64,000 nucleotides of DNA, from positions 1 through 64,000 of the forward strand of contig JADBKE010000011.1 of the NCBI GenBank assembly GCA_014896535.1, in the 5' to 3' direction. The number at the start of each line of letters is the position of its first letter. Within the stretch, counting starts at the first letter, position 1. Positions 1 to 8,271 of the stretch are shown here, one piece after another. The notes beneath the pieces were generated by a model that did no database searches, had not been told where the DNA came from, and worked only from the letters and a program-made list of their open reading frames with translations. Position numbers and translations under genes: made by a program. The stretch is from Candidatus Fermentithermobacillaceae bacterium (GTDB lineage: Bacteria; Bacillota; Sulfobacillia; Fermentithermobacillales; DUSS01).

Positions 1-5
1 CGACT

Positions 6-1157
6 ATGCCCCCGTTCAATTGCCATTGCGACGAAATAGACCTGAGGGAATATGCTCTGATGCTGTGGAAGTGGCGGGGCGTTGTAGGTGCCGTCACTTT
101 GGGAGCCGTGGTCGTCAGCGGTCTCCTGAGCTTCTTCGTGCTTCGTCCGGTCTACGAAGCCTCAGTCTACCTGAGAACCGTGCAAGGAGATCTCAAGGAT
201 TTTTCCCCTGCCCAGGTTATAAACACCCAGTATTTCATGGCGGGAGTCATTAACTCCATGGGTCTGATGGGCCAGTACACCCCGCGGGACCTGATGTCGA
301 TGGTTACGGTCCGCGAAGTACCGAATACCCGGATGACCCAGATCACCGTAGAGCACCAGGACCCGTCGTTTGCGTCAAGACTCGCTAATGGTATAGCCGC
401 CCAGTTCGAGGCAGAACTAGAAAGGGCGTCCCGGGAAGCGGTCAAAAAAGCTTCCGGTGGAGCCGAGCAGGCGAAAGCCGAGGCCGAGGCCGAACTCAAG
501 CAGGCCTACGAGGCCAGAGCCTTGCTCGAAACCAGGTTGGCCGTTATCGAGCTGGAAGTAGCACGGCTCGAGAACACAGTTGCGTCATTCAAAAGGTCGA
601 TATCCGACGCCGAACTGCGCAGGGTTGAACTCATGAAGGGGTTGGAGGAGCTCGAAGCCGCGCTGGCCAAGACCCCGAAGATGCTGCCCGGCCCTCCAGA
701 CTGGCAGGGAAGACCGACGGAGGTGCCCAACGAAACGTATCAGAGCCTGGAGCAGCAGATCTCCTCTAACCGGGCAGAACTGGCCCAAGTTGTGGCGAGG
801 ATGGACGAACTAAAAAAGACCATTCCCGGCCTGGAAAAGGAGCTCGCCCGGCGGACGGACGACCTCAGCCGGGTGACCATGGAGAAAGCTGAGCTTGATC
901 AAAGGATCAAGTCCCTCGAGGAAGTGGTTAGAGACTTGTCTCAGCGGCTGGCTCAGTACCAGGCGTCGGTTCCGGTGGTGTCCATCGCCTCCCCTGCAAT
1001 GGTTCCGGACAGGCCGATAAAGCCCAGAAAACTTCTGAATATGGCCGTCGCCGGGGTGCTCGGATTTTTCGTATCTGTGTTGTGGGCGCTGGTGTTTGAA
1101 TCCTGGGTTCGCCCGTCGAGAGCGGACAACCGCCGGTTGCAAGGGTTGGGGACGTAG
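6..1157 (+). CDS. Wzz/chain-length-determinant family protein
   Basis: This is a predicted inner-membrane polysaccharide co-polymerase that would set chain length of a surface polysaccharide. The 383-residue protein has a short cytoplasmic N-terminus with the typical DLREY start motif, a membrane segment at about 26-48, a long extracytoplasmic stretch with heavy Glu/Ala/Lys/Leu coiled coil (about 125-320), and a second membrane segment at about 345-367. The P-x-K-P-R-K motif just before that second segment is the Wzz family signature. No tyrosine-kinase domain follows. It fits with wecA, wecB, tagA and csaB elsewhere in the window. The start lies six bases from the window edge, so an upstream start cannot be excluded. 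Confidence 0.8.
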   Translation: MPPFNCHCDEIDLREYALMLWKWRGVVGAVTLGAVVVSGLLSFFVLRPVYEASVYLRTVQGDLKDFSPAQVINTQYFMAGVINSMGLMGQYTPRDLMSMVTVREVPNTRMTQITVEHQDPSFASRLANGIAAQFEAELERASREAVKKASGGAEQAKAEAEAELKQAYEARALLETRLAVIELEVARLENTVASFKRSISDAELRRVELMKGLEELEAALAKTPKMLPGPPDWQGRPTEVPNETYQSLEQQISSNRAELAQVVARMDELKKTIPGLEKELARRTDDLSRVTMEKAELDQRIKSLEEVVRDLSQRLAQYQASVPVVSIASPAMVPDRPIKPRKLLNMAVAGVLGFFVSVLWALVFESWVRPSRADNRRLQGLGT

Positions 1158-1195
1158 AGAAGTCCGTCTTGCGGGTTACGAAGGCGCCTGACCAT

Positions 1196-1242
1196 AAACA
1201 CCTCCCCCTGTTCATTCGATGTCAAGTGAGGGAGGTGTTTTT
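1196..1242 (+). terminator. terminator-like hairpin that includes the next gene's Shine-Dalgarno
   Basis: An 11-bp stem (1196-1206 with 1230-1240, arms AAACACCTCCC and GGGAGGTGTTT, 23-nt loop) ends in a run of five T (1238-1242). It looks like an intrinsic terminator for the Wzz gene. The 3' arm also contains GGAGGTG, the only good ribosome binding site for the TTG start at 1245, so when folded it would hide that site. Confidence 0.6.
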
Positions 1243-1244
1243 CC

Positions 1245-1940
1245 TTGGCTAACTGCGTGATATGCGGAGCATCCAACCTGATGATGGGGCGAGTCCCCCT
1301 TGTGATCGTCGACTCGCAATGGTACTGCGAAAAGTGCCTTAAAAAAGTCAAAGGGAAGGTAGTCTGCTCCAAATGCGGGGGCGAAGCGTTTGTCGCTGAC
1401 GGGCACTTCAAGACCGTGGACGGTCAGTACATGTGCACCGATTGTATGGAAAAGGCAGGCATAATGAAGAAATACGAATACATAATGCAAGCCAGTACCA
1501 GTTTCAGAGCTCAGGCAGGTGCTGCGAGCAAACAGCCGCCTGCGGCTGGAGCCGGCGACAGCGCCCACGGCGGGATGAGAGCTATTATCGAAAAGGAAAT
1601 AGGTCCCGGTGAGCAGGTCGAGATTTTCATCCTGGGGAACGCAGGCGAAGCCATCGCATGCTCCAAGAACAGGGTTATTGTGGCGAAAACCGGTATAGCC
1701 GCGGGATCCGTCACGGGGCAGAAGGTAAGATCCTTCAAGTGGTCGGAGATTCAAGACCTGGAGCTCAAGATCGGCAATCTATACGGTATCCTCCAGGTTC
1801 GTGGGTCAGGGCTCCCCGATTTCGACCCGGCGAATATAAACGATGCCAAACGAGCTGACAATGCGGTGACGTTTCTGGTTTCGAGGAAGAAGGAATTCGA
1901 GGACGCCGTAGCCGCGATGAAGAGCATCGCCAGAGCCTAG
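1245..1940 (+). CDS. double zinc-ribbon protein with C-terminal PH-like domain
   Basis: The function is unknown. The 231-residue protein opens with two similar Cys4 modules: C4/C7 with C28/C31, then C41/C44 with C64/C67. Each is CxxC-(19-20)-CxxC with an aromatic residue just before the second pair, so each probably binds one zinc. A low-complexity Gln/Ala/Gly linker (about 84-110) leads to a C-terminal half resembling bacterial PH-like domains (SKNRVIVAKTG core, about 112-231). There is no signal peptide or membrane segment, so it is probably cytosolic. The TTG start is chosen because the first CxxC begins at residue 4 and GGAGGTG sits 7 nt upstream; that site lies inside a terminator-like stem. 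Confidence 0.7.
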   Translation: MANCVICGASNLMMGRVPLVIVDSQWYCEKCLKKVKGKVVCSKCGGEAFVADGHFKTVDGQYMCTDCMEKAGIMKKYEYIMQASTSFRAQAGAASKQPPAAGAGDSAHGGMRAIIEKEIGPGEQVEIFILGNAGEAIACSKNRVIVAKTGIAAGSVTGQKVRSFKWSEIQDLELKIGNLYGILQVRGSGLPDFDPANINDAKRADNAVTFLVSRKKEFEDAVAAMKSIARA

Positions 1941-2245
1941 TACCGGTTCATCGCCGACGCGCCGTCGGAGCAAGCAGGTGGGGGATGAAACGTTGTTAAC
2001 GCGCCGCCAGGCCGCACCGTCCAGGCGGGTCGTCTCTGACCTCGAAGGAGCACTCGTTACATCGGGCTGGCGAATCATCTTCGTGTGGAATCTGAGGGGC
2101 CTAACTACGCGCAGGCGACCGGCGAGGAATCTGTTGCTTCCACGGGTGGAGGGCTTCCGCTTTGAAAGGCCGTCCGGTGTACATTTTAAGCAGGGCCGTC
2201 CGGGTGAAATCGGAGGCTCCTTTCAAAACAAAGAGTTCCGGGGCG
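1941..2245 (+). other. intergenic region without a recognised gene
   Basis: About 300 bases between the zinc-ribbon gene and the rpmE promoter. A 104-codon open frame (1978-2292) runs through it, but it resembles nothing known, is rich in Arg, and overlaps the rpmE promoter. I see no RNA-gene signature. In many Firmicutes rho lies upstream of rpmE; it is not here. Confidence 0.4.
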
Positions 2246-2274
2246 TTGTGTGGCTCGGGGGTCGGTGTTATACT
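2246..2274 (+). promoter_or_regulatory. sigma-A-type promoter for rpmE
   Basis: TTGTGT (2246-2251), a 17-nt spacer and TATACT (2269-2274), with TG one base before the -10 (extended -10). It predicts a leader of about 70 nt before the GTG start of rpmE. Confidence 0.65.
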
Positions 2275-2351
2275 AGCATGTGTTCTCACTGACATGTTGC
2301 GGCAAATTGCGGTAAGGGGTGCCGTCTAGTTCGGAAGTATCGGGAGCAGAG

Positions 2352-2822
2352 GTGAAGACGTTGAAACCCAAGATTCATCCGGAATACGGAAAAACGACGA
2401 TAACCTGCGCCTGCGGCGCGGTGTACCACGTTGGCTCGACGAAGAAGAACATCAAGGTAGAAATCTGCGCCAAATGTCATCCGTTCTTCACCGGGGTTCA
2501 GAAGATCGTCGACACTACCGGACGCGTCGAGCGCTTCATGAAGAAGTATGGATATGTTACCGAGGACAAAGAGGGTAAAGGCAAAACCGAGATCAAAGTC
2601 GAGGGTAAGGCCGACGCTGTAGTGGAGACGAAGGCGCCCCCCGCAGGCGAGGCTCCCGCCAAAGCAGAGGTAGTAAAGAACACGGGCGGCGGAGAGACGG
2701 AGCAGAAAGCAGGAGCTGAGAAGACAAAGTCCGCAGGTAAAGCCAAGAAAGCAGGAGGTACCACCGCAGCCAGCGGCAGCGAAGCTCAGGGGACGCCCGG
2801 GACCGCGAAGAAGACCCGGTGA
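2352..2822 (+). CDS. rpmE: 50S ribosomal protein L31 with long Lys/Ala-rich tail
   Basis: Ribosomal protein bL31 of the large subunit, zinc-binding (C+) type. The GTG start at 2352 gives the family N-terminus (M-K[10 protein letters not shown]), and GGGAG lies 5 nt upstream; an in-frame start at 2319 would add 11 atypical residues. The zinc ligands C-x-C and C-x-x-C and the HPFFTG motif are present in the first 60 residues. The protein is about 156 residues, whereas bL31 is usually 65-90. The extra 80 or so residues are a low-complexity Lys/Ala/Glu/Gly tail, probably disordered. It is followed by DUF1385, prfA and prmC, the usual Firmicutes order. Confidence 0.93.
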   Translation: MKTLKPKIHPEYGKTTITCACGAVYHVGSTKKNIKVEICAKCHPFFTGVQKIVDTTGRVERFMKKYGYVTEDKEGKGKTEIKVEGKADAVVETKAPPAGEAPAKAEVVKNTGGGETEQKAGAEKTKSAGKAKKAGGTTAASGSEAQGTPGTAKKTR

Positions 2823-2990
2823 AGGGCGTCTAAAGGCCACAGCAAGGCCGTAGCAGGCGAAGAATAGAAGACCTGGCCGCTGCCGGGGGATTCGTAACCT
2901 GGCGCACAGTCAAACGGAAGCCTGAGAACGCTGCGAGTGCCAAGCAGGTTCCGAAAACCAGAAACGAGCGGGCTGGGCATGGTTGGCGGG
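2823..2990 (+). other. transcribed 3' region of rpmE, content unknown
   Basis: About 170 nt lie between the rpmE stop and the terminator that starts near 2991. There is no open frame with a ribosome binding site and no match to an RNA family I can recall. It could be a long 3' UTR or hold a small RNA. Confidence 0.35.
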
Positions 2991-3029
2991 AAAGAGCATG
3001 TCCTGGAAACGGGGCGTGCTTTTTGTTTT
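2991..3029 (+). terminator. intrinsic terminator downstream of rpmE
   Basis: Nine-bp stem AGCATGTCC (2995-3003) with GGGCGTGCT (3012-3020), extended by A/T pairs on the outside, an 8-nt loop, then TTTTGTTTT. A clear rho-independent terminator separating rpmE from the DUF1385 gene. Confidence 0.75.
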
Positions 3030-3182
3030 AGACGTTTCGGAGCTACCCGGCGTGCTCGCAGGCGAGCTGGGTATGCAACACCGGCGAACCGTGTTATCCT
3101 GAAACAGCTGGAGCGGTTCCGCCGACGGGGTGAGGCCGACGAGGGGCTTGCGAGCCGGCCGGCTGGGAGGCGAGTTCGAGAG

Positions 3183-4175
3183 ATGGATGCTGAATCCGGG
3201 GAATCCACCAGGCAAGACGGGTCCTGCGCCGAGAGGCCCGCGCGGTCTTACGGTGGTCAGGCCGTGATCGAGGGAGTAATGATGAGAGGGCGCAGGAACG
3301 TGACCCTGGCAGTGAGGACCTCTACCGGTGAAATCGTTGTTGAAACGGACAGCATAAGTCCGCTGCGCGTCGACGAGCGGCTGCTCGCAGCGCCCGTTGT
3401 CAGGGGCGCCGTTGCCTTGGCTGACTCGCTCGTTGTGGGAATCAAAGCTATCTTTCGTTCGGCGGAGCTCGCCTCTCCGAAGGAATCCGGAAGACCCGGG
3501 CAGGCCGAAACCGGCCCTTCGACCGCAAAGGTCTGGATGTTTCCTTTAATAGGATTGGCAGTTGCGCTGGCCGTTGCATTGTTTGTAGTCGTCCCGGTGG
3601 TCGCCACTTCCCTGTTGTTGCGGTGGGCCGGTGTTACGGGCAGGATACTCACGAATTTCGTTGAGACGGCAATCCGGCTCCTGATCCTGGGGGCTTACAT
3701 CGCGCTGGTATCGAGAGCCAGGGAGATTCAGAGGGTTCTTCAATACCATGGTGCGGAGCACAAGGTTATATGGGCCTGGGAGACTTTTGCCGATGACGTA
3801 AGAGATTTTGTGAAGAATCCCGAAGAGGCTTCGAAACTCTTGAAGGACAGGGCCAGAAACATGAGTCGGGTACATCCCAGGTGCGGGACGAGCTTCCTGT
3901 TTCTTGCCGTAATTGCAGGTGCGCTCGTGTTTTCCCTGGTGAGTCCCGAGGGACTCTTGCTGAGGATGGTGGCGAGGATCGCGCTCCTGCCGGTAGTCGC
4001 CGGATTCGCCTACGAAATCCTCAAGGCGTCCCCGGGCAAAAAGGGCCTGGTTTTTTCGATTTTGCGCGCGCCCGGTCTCGTACTTCAAAAGATGACTACC
4101 AGAGAACCGGATGACGACGAAATCGAGGTAGCTGCCCTGGCCCTAGCCCATCTCCTTCGTCGAGAAGAGCTTTGA
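3183..4175 (+). CDS. DUF1385 (YqhQ-like) membrane protein
   Basis: A member of the DUF1385 family, whose biochemical role is unsettled; neighbours suggest a link to translation housekeeping only by position. The protein of about 330 residues starts its conserved domain with YGGQAVIEGVMMRG. It has membrane segments at about 115-150 and 155-180, a conserved H-x-x-E motif (YHGAEHK), a PRCGTSF motif, and two further membrane segments near 235-290. The open frame extends upstream to 2937, but that part overlaps the rpmE terminator. ATG 3183, with GGGAGG 12 nt upstream, fits the family length. prfA follows after 122 nt. Confidence 0.88.
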   Translation: MDAESGESTRQDGSCAERPARSYGGQAVIEGVMMRGRRNVTLAVRTSTGEIVVETDSISPLRVDERLLAAPVVRGAVALADSLVVGIKAIFRSAELASPKESGRPGQAETGPSTAKVWMFPLIGLAVALAVALFVVVPVVATSLLLRWAGVTGRILTNFVETAIRLLILGAYIALVSRAREIQRVLQYHGAEHKVIWAWETFADDVRDFVKNPEEASKLLKDRARNMSRVHPRCGTSFLFLAVIAGALVFSLVSPEGLLLRMVARIALLPVVAGFAYEILKASPGKKGLVFSILRAPGLVLQKMTTREPDDDEIEVAALALAHLLRREEL

Positions 4176-4297
4176 GAGAAAGATTGAGTAAAGCTCTTAC
4201 GAAAAATGGGTCCAGTTCCTAAGGCGTAAGGGAGCCTTGAGGAAAAGTTTGAGGGAGTGAAACTACGAGGAGGAGCGGCAGTGGGAGGTGACCCGGT

Positions 4298-5419
4298 ATG
4301 GGAAATGATTTGACGAACCGACCCACGGTTAAAGACCAGCTCGTGGCGAGACTTTCCTTGCTGGAGTTGAGATACGAAGAGGTTACGAGGGCGCTTGCCG
4401 ACCCCGAGGTTTTAGGGGATCCCGAGAGGTACATGGGGTTTGCCCGGGAACACGCCAGGCTTGAGGAGATCGTCACGCCATTCAGGCGATACAAAAAAGT
4501 CTTGGAGGAAATCGAAGAATCCGAAGGACTTTTGGAGACCGAGACCGACCCGGGCATACGCGAGCTCGCCAGAGAGGATCTCAAACGCCTGGAACGAGAG
4601 CGACACGAACTGGAAACCGAGTTGAAGCGCGCTCTCATCCCCGAGGATCCCAACGACCGGAAGCCCGTCATAATGGAAATCAGGGCGGGAACCGGCGGTG
4701 AAGAGGCGGCTCTTTTCGCCGCCGACCTGTTCCGAATGTACGGCCGGTACGCAGAAAGGCACGGCTTCAAGATGGAGGTGCTTTCGTCGAGCCCTACCGA
4801 TCTCGGCGGGCTGAAAGAGGTCATCTTTGCGATCGAAGGCAAAAGAGCCTGGAGCAGGCTTAAATACGAAGGTGGGGTTCACAGGGTTCAGAGGGTTCCC
4901 GTGACCGAATCTCAGGGCAGGATCCACACGTCCACCGCGACCGTCGCGGTCCTTCCCGAGGCGGAAGAGGTAGACGTCAAGATCGACCCGGACGACCTAC
5001 GCATAGATATTTTCTGTTCCTCAGGTCACGGCGGGCAAAGCGTGAACACCACGTATTCGGCGGTGAGGATCACCCACATTCCCACCGGAATAGTGGTGTC
5101 CTGTCAGGATGAGAGGTCTCAGCTTCAAAACAAGCAAAGGGCGATGAGGATCTTGAGGTCCAGGCTGAAGGCCCTCGCCGAGCAGGAGCAAAACCAGAGC
5201 ATAGCCCAGGCGAGGCGGGCCCAGGTCGGCACGGGGGAACGTTCGGAAAAGATCCGTACGTACAACTTCCCTCAAAACCGCGTGACCGATCACCGGATCG
5301 GGTTCACCTCGCATCGCCTGCAAGAGATCCTCGACGGGGACCTCGACGAGATTATCGATGCTCTCGTCGAAGAGGACCAAAAGAAGGCCATTCTGCAGGC
5401 GGCCGGGTTTTCGCGATGA
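4298..5419 (+). CDS. prfA: peptide chain release factor 1 (RF1)
   Basis: Class I release factor that reads UAA and UAG and triggers peptidyl-tRNA hydrolysis. The 373-residue length is close to the usual 355-360. The GGQ motif is at 245-247 in the context [16 protein letters not shown]. The stop-codon recognition tripeptide is P-V-T (in RVPVTESQ), the RF1-type PxT rather than the RF2 SPF. The N-terminal coiled-coil domain and the C-terminal QNRVTDHR motif are intact. The gene comes just before prmC, which methylates the GGQ glutamine. GGGAGGTG lies 12 nt before the ATG. Confidence 0.98.
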   Translation: MGNDLTNRPTVKDQLVARLSLLELRYEEVTRALADPEVLGDPERYMGFAREHARLEEIVTPFRRYKKVLEEIEESEGLLETETDPGIRELAREDLKRLERERHELETELKRALIPEDPNDRKPVIMEIRAGTGGEEAALFAADLFRMYGRYAERHGFKMEVLSSSPTDLGGLKEVIFAIEGKRAWSRLKYEGGVHRVQRVPVTESQGRIHTSTATVAVLPEAEEVDVKIDPDDLRIDIFCSSGHGGQSVNTTYSAVRITHIPTGIVVSCQDERSQLQNKQRAMRILRSRLKALAEQEQNQSIAQARRAQVGTGERSEKIRTYNFPQNRVTDHRIGFTSHRLQEILDGDLDEIIDALVEEDQKKAILQAAGFSR

Positions 5420-5484
5420 GCTCCTGGACATCGGGGGAGGGGCGAACCAGACGACCAGCATAGCTGCCGAGGAGCGCTCGCAAC

Positions 5485-6429
5485 ATGAAAACCGTCGGTG
5501 AGATAGGATCGGTCGGACGCAAGCTGCTACGGGGCAGGACGGAGTATCCCGCCAGGGATGCGGCCGTGCTTCTCGGGCACGTACTCGGTAAAGGCAGCGA
5601 CTACGTCTACCTGCACCCGGAAGAACGGGTCCCGGAAGATGCCGAGCGCGAATACCTCGAACTCGTGGATAGGCGAAGCCGCGGTGAGCCGCTGGCTTAT
5701 CTCCGGGGATACCAGGAATTCATGGGGTTTCGCTTCAAAGTGGACAGGAGGGTGCTCATTCCCAGGCCCGAAACGGAGGTCCTGGTGGAAACCGCACAGA
5801 GAAGGCTCGCGATGATGCTGGGTTCGCGCCCGCGCGAAATCCCGAATTTAACACCGTCCCAACTCGGCCCCGCACCCGCCGACGAGTCACGCCTGACACC
5901 CAAGCTCCTCGTTGCCGACGTGTGTTGCGGCTCGGGCAACATCGGCATCTCTTTAGCAAAACTTCTGCCCGGTCTCATTGTGGTCGGGGTCGATATATCC
6001 CGTGATGCGCTTGACGTCGCTCGTGAAAACGCAGAGGCACTCGGAGTCGCCGACAGAGTGACCTTCGTGGAAGGCGACCTTTTCGAACCACTCGAACAGC
6101 TCGGGCTCGCAGGGCAGTTCGACGCCGTGACGGCGAATCCTCCCTACATTCCCGCCGAGACCCTTTCGCTTCTTCCGGCGGAAGTGCGGGACTTCGAGCC
6201 ACTCCAAGCCCTCGACGGCGGCCCGGGCGGGCTGCGGCTCATCCGGCGGGTGGTTTATGAGGCTCCCAGGTACCTGCGACCAGGCGGCGAGCTCTTCATG
6301 GAGATCGGTTTCGACCAAGCCGGCGTCGTACGGGAGTACTTTCGCGAAATGACTGCCGAGTATGACGACGTGACGACCGTGCTGGATTACGCGGGCCGGG
6401 AGAGACTGTTCGTGGCCAGAAAGCGGTAA
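5485..6429 (+). CDS. prmC: release factor glutamine N5-methyltransferase
   Basis: S-adenosylmethionine-dependent methyltransferase that modifies the GGQ glutamine of RF1 and RF2. It is 314 residues, slightly longer than usual because of a Pro-rich insert at about 110-138. The N-terminal helical domain ends in the GEPLAYLRGYQEFMG motif. The SAM-binding DVCCGSGN motif is at about 148-155, and the catalytic NPPY is at 218-221. It lies 65 nt downstream of prfA, which supplies its substrate. Confidence 0.97.
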   Translation: MKTVGEIGSVGRKLLRGRTEYPARDAAVLLGHVLGKGSDYVYLHPEERVPEDAEREYLELVDRRSRGEPLAYLRGYQEFMGFRFKVDRRVLIPRPETEVLVETAQRRLAMMLGSRPREIPNLTPSQLGPAPADESRLTPKLLVADVCCGSGNIGISLAKLLPGLIVVGVDISRDALDVARENAEALGVADRVTFVEGDLFEPLEQLGLAGQFDAVTANPPYIPAETLSLLPAEVRDFEPLQALDGGPGGLRLIRRVVYEAPRYLRPGGELFMEIGFDQAGVVREYFREMTAEYDDVTTVLDYAGRERLFVARKR

Positions 6430-6505
6430 GCGGTTTGGGGAACTGCTCGAAGGCTCCGGGTACCAGGGCATCGAACTCAAATGAAGAACTGAGACCCGAA
6501 TTGAA

Positions 6506-8134
6506 GTGAGGTCGGAATTCATGAAGACAAGGGTCATCCAGGTTGATCCGGTCGAGCCCGACCCCAGGGCGGTAGAAGAAGCTGCCGCCGTTCTGCGGGG
6601 CGGGGGACTCGTTGCGTTTCCCACTGAAACCGTTTACGGACTCGGAGCGAACGCCCTGGACCCCGATGCGGTGACGGGCATATTCCGGGCCAAGGGAAGG
6701 CCCGCGGATAACCCCATTATTGTGCACGTTTCCAGACCCGAAATGCTCAGGCCTCTCGTGACGTCCGTGCCTCCCTCAGCCGAAAAACTCATTTTCCGAT
6801 TTTGGCCCGGACCCCTGACCTTGTTGTTTCCCAAGTCCACCGCGGTTCCGGACATCGTTACGGCGGGCCTCCCACGGGTGGCCATAAGAATGCCCGATCA
6901 TCCCGTAGCCCACTTGCTGATCGATGCCGCCCAGGTCCCGGTGGCTGCCCCTTCGGCCAACGTGTCCGGGAGACCGAGTCCTACATCCGCTTCAGACGTT
7001 CTCGAGGATCTGGATGGGAAGGTAGATGTCGTCCTGGACGGGGGTCCGTGCGAGATCGGCGTCGAATCGACCGTCCTCGACCTTTCCGGCGCGGTGCCGA
7101 GGATCCTGAGACCGGGGGGAATACCGAGGGAAGAGATTGCAGAAGCCCTGGGTGTGCCCGTGGAAGTTGTCTCAGCCGAAGGGGAAGTAGAAGGAGCTCC
7201 GCCGTCGCCGGGGATGAAATACCGCCACTATGCTCCGAGAGGAGAGATGTACCTCTTGAGCGGGCGACCCGAAGAACAAAGGGATACGGCGATTCAGCGG
7301 GCTGAAGAAATCCTCAAGAACGGCATGAGCGTGGCGGTGCTGAGCTCGTCTGAAAACGTTCCCGCTTACCTTGGGCTTAAAGAAAAGTTTCCCGGACTCT
7401 TCCACGTTATCGAACTGGGGCCGCGCTCTGACCCTGCGAAAATCGCTTCCAGACTGTTTTCGAGCATACGGTGGGCAGATAAACTCGGGGCGTCCGTAAT
7501 ACTCTCCGAGTCCTTCGATGAGTCAGGACTGGGTCTGGCCATCGCTAACAGACTCACGAAAGCCTCGGGAGGCAAGATTCTTCCGCCGGCGAGTGCCCAC
7601 CCTTTAACGGTGCTCTTTGTTTGTACGGGGAACACCTGCAGAAGCCCGATGGCGGAAGCGCTGTTGAGGAAGGTGTGGACAGACCGCGGTGCTCCCCGGG
7701 ACCTGCGCGTCTTTTCTCGCGGCACCGGAGCTCTTCCAGGCATACCTGCGGCACGCGAAGCTCAGGCGGTGATGAAGAAACGGGGAGTGGATATGTCGGG
7801 GCATGTCTCGATGCCTCTTCTCCCCTCCGATGTAGAGTCTTCCGATATCATCGTGGCCATGACCAAGGCTCACAAAGAAGCGATCCTGTCCAGGTTCCCG
7901 ACAGCTCAGGGGAAGACGTTTACCCTCCAGGAGCTCGCGGGGGAGGTTGTTCCTGGGGACGTACCGGATCCTCTGGGCCGGGGAGAGCAAGCTTACGAGG
8001 AAACGGCGGCCTTGTTAGAGAAGGCGCTTGAATTGGTCGTTCCGAAGCTGCTGACACATCCCGCGTTGCCGAAGGAACAGGGGGACAGATCCGCTTCCGG
8101 AAGATCTGCTTCCGGAAGATCTGCCTCCGGATAA
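6506..8134 (+). CDS. Sua5/TsaC-type threonylcarbamoyl-AMP synthase fused to a low-MW protein phosphatase
   Basis: One uninterrupted 542-codon frame encodes two enzymes. Residues about 10-205 are a YrdC domain (KGRPADNPIIVH, PSANVSG motifs) and about 210-345 a Sua5 C-terminal domain. Together these make threonylcarbamoyl-AMP for tRNA t6A37. Residues about 370-520 are a low-molecular-weight tyrosine/arginine phosphatase (YwlE type), with the CX5R loop C373-T-G-N-T-C-R379 followed by SPMAEAL, and the general-acid DP in VPDPLGRG. In Bacillus, ywlC and ywlE are separate genes close together. The C-terminus ends in three RSASG repeats. No stop codon or internal start interrupts the join; each half looks catalytically intact. 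Confidence 0.92.
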   Translation: MRSEFMKTRVIQVDPVEPDPRAVEEAAAVLRGGGLVAFPTETVYGLGANALDPDAVTGIFRAKGRPADNPIIVHVSRPEMLRPLVTSVPPSAEKLIFRFWPGPLTLLFPKSTAVPDIVTAGLPRVAIRMPDHPVAHLLIDAAQVPVAAPSANVSGRPSPTSASDVLEDLDGKVDVVLDGGPCEIGVESTVLDLSGAVPRILRPGGIPREEIAEALGVPVEVVSAEGEVEGAPPSPGMKYRHYAPRGEMYLLSGRPEEQRDTAIQRAEEILKNGMSVAVLSSSENVPAYLGLKEKFPGLFHVIELGPRSDPAKIASRLFSSIRWADKLGASVILSESFDESGLGLAIANRLTKASGGKILPPASAHPLTVLFVCTGNTCRSPMAEALLRKVWTDRGAPRDLRVFSRGTGALPGIPAAREAQAVMKKRGVDMSGHVSMPLLPSDVESSDIIVAMTKAHKEAILSRFPTAQGKTFTLQELAGEVVPGDVPDPLGRGEQAYEETAALLEKALELVVPKLLTHPALPKEQGDRSASGRSASGRSASG

Positions 8135-8146
8135 TCTCGTTCCGAA
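8087..8146 (+). repeat. 15-bp tandem repeat, four copies, at the 3' end of the fusion gene
   Basis: Three near-identical units (8087-8101, 8102-8116, 8117-8131; consensus AGATCTGCTTCCGGA) encode R-S-A-S-G three times. A fourth, decayed unit (8132-8146) begins with TAA, the stop codon of the gene. The array is therefore a small minisatellite that extends the protein C-terminus. Confidence 0.9.
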
Positions 8147-8271
8147 AGACCCTGCGCGCCGGGGAGAGGAGTCAGACGGAACGGCAACGCGTTCGGCACT
8201 GGGACCGACCCGGGTCGTTCTGTACCGGGTCGTGGCATCCAGGTTTGTGGTAGGAGAGGGGTGATTCCTCC

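Noticed and set aside
1978-2292. A 104-codon open frame between the zinc-ribbon gene and rpmE.
   Set aside because: Arg-rich, no family resemblance, no clear ribosome binding site, and it crosses the well-formed rpmE promoter.
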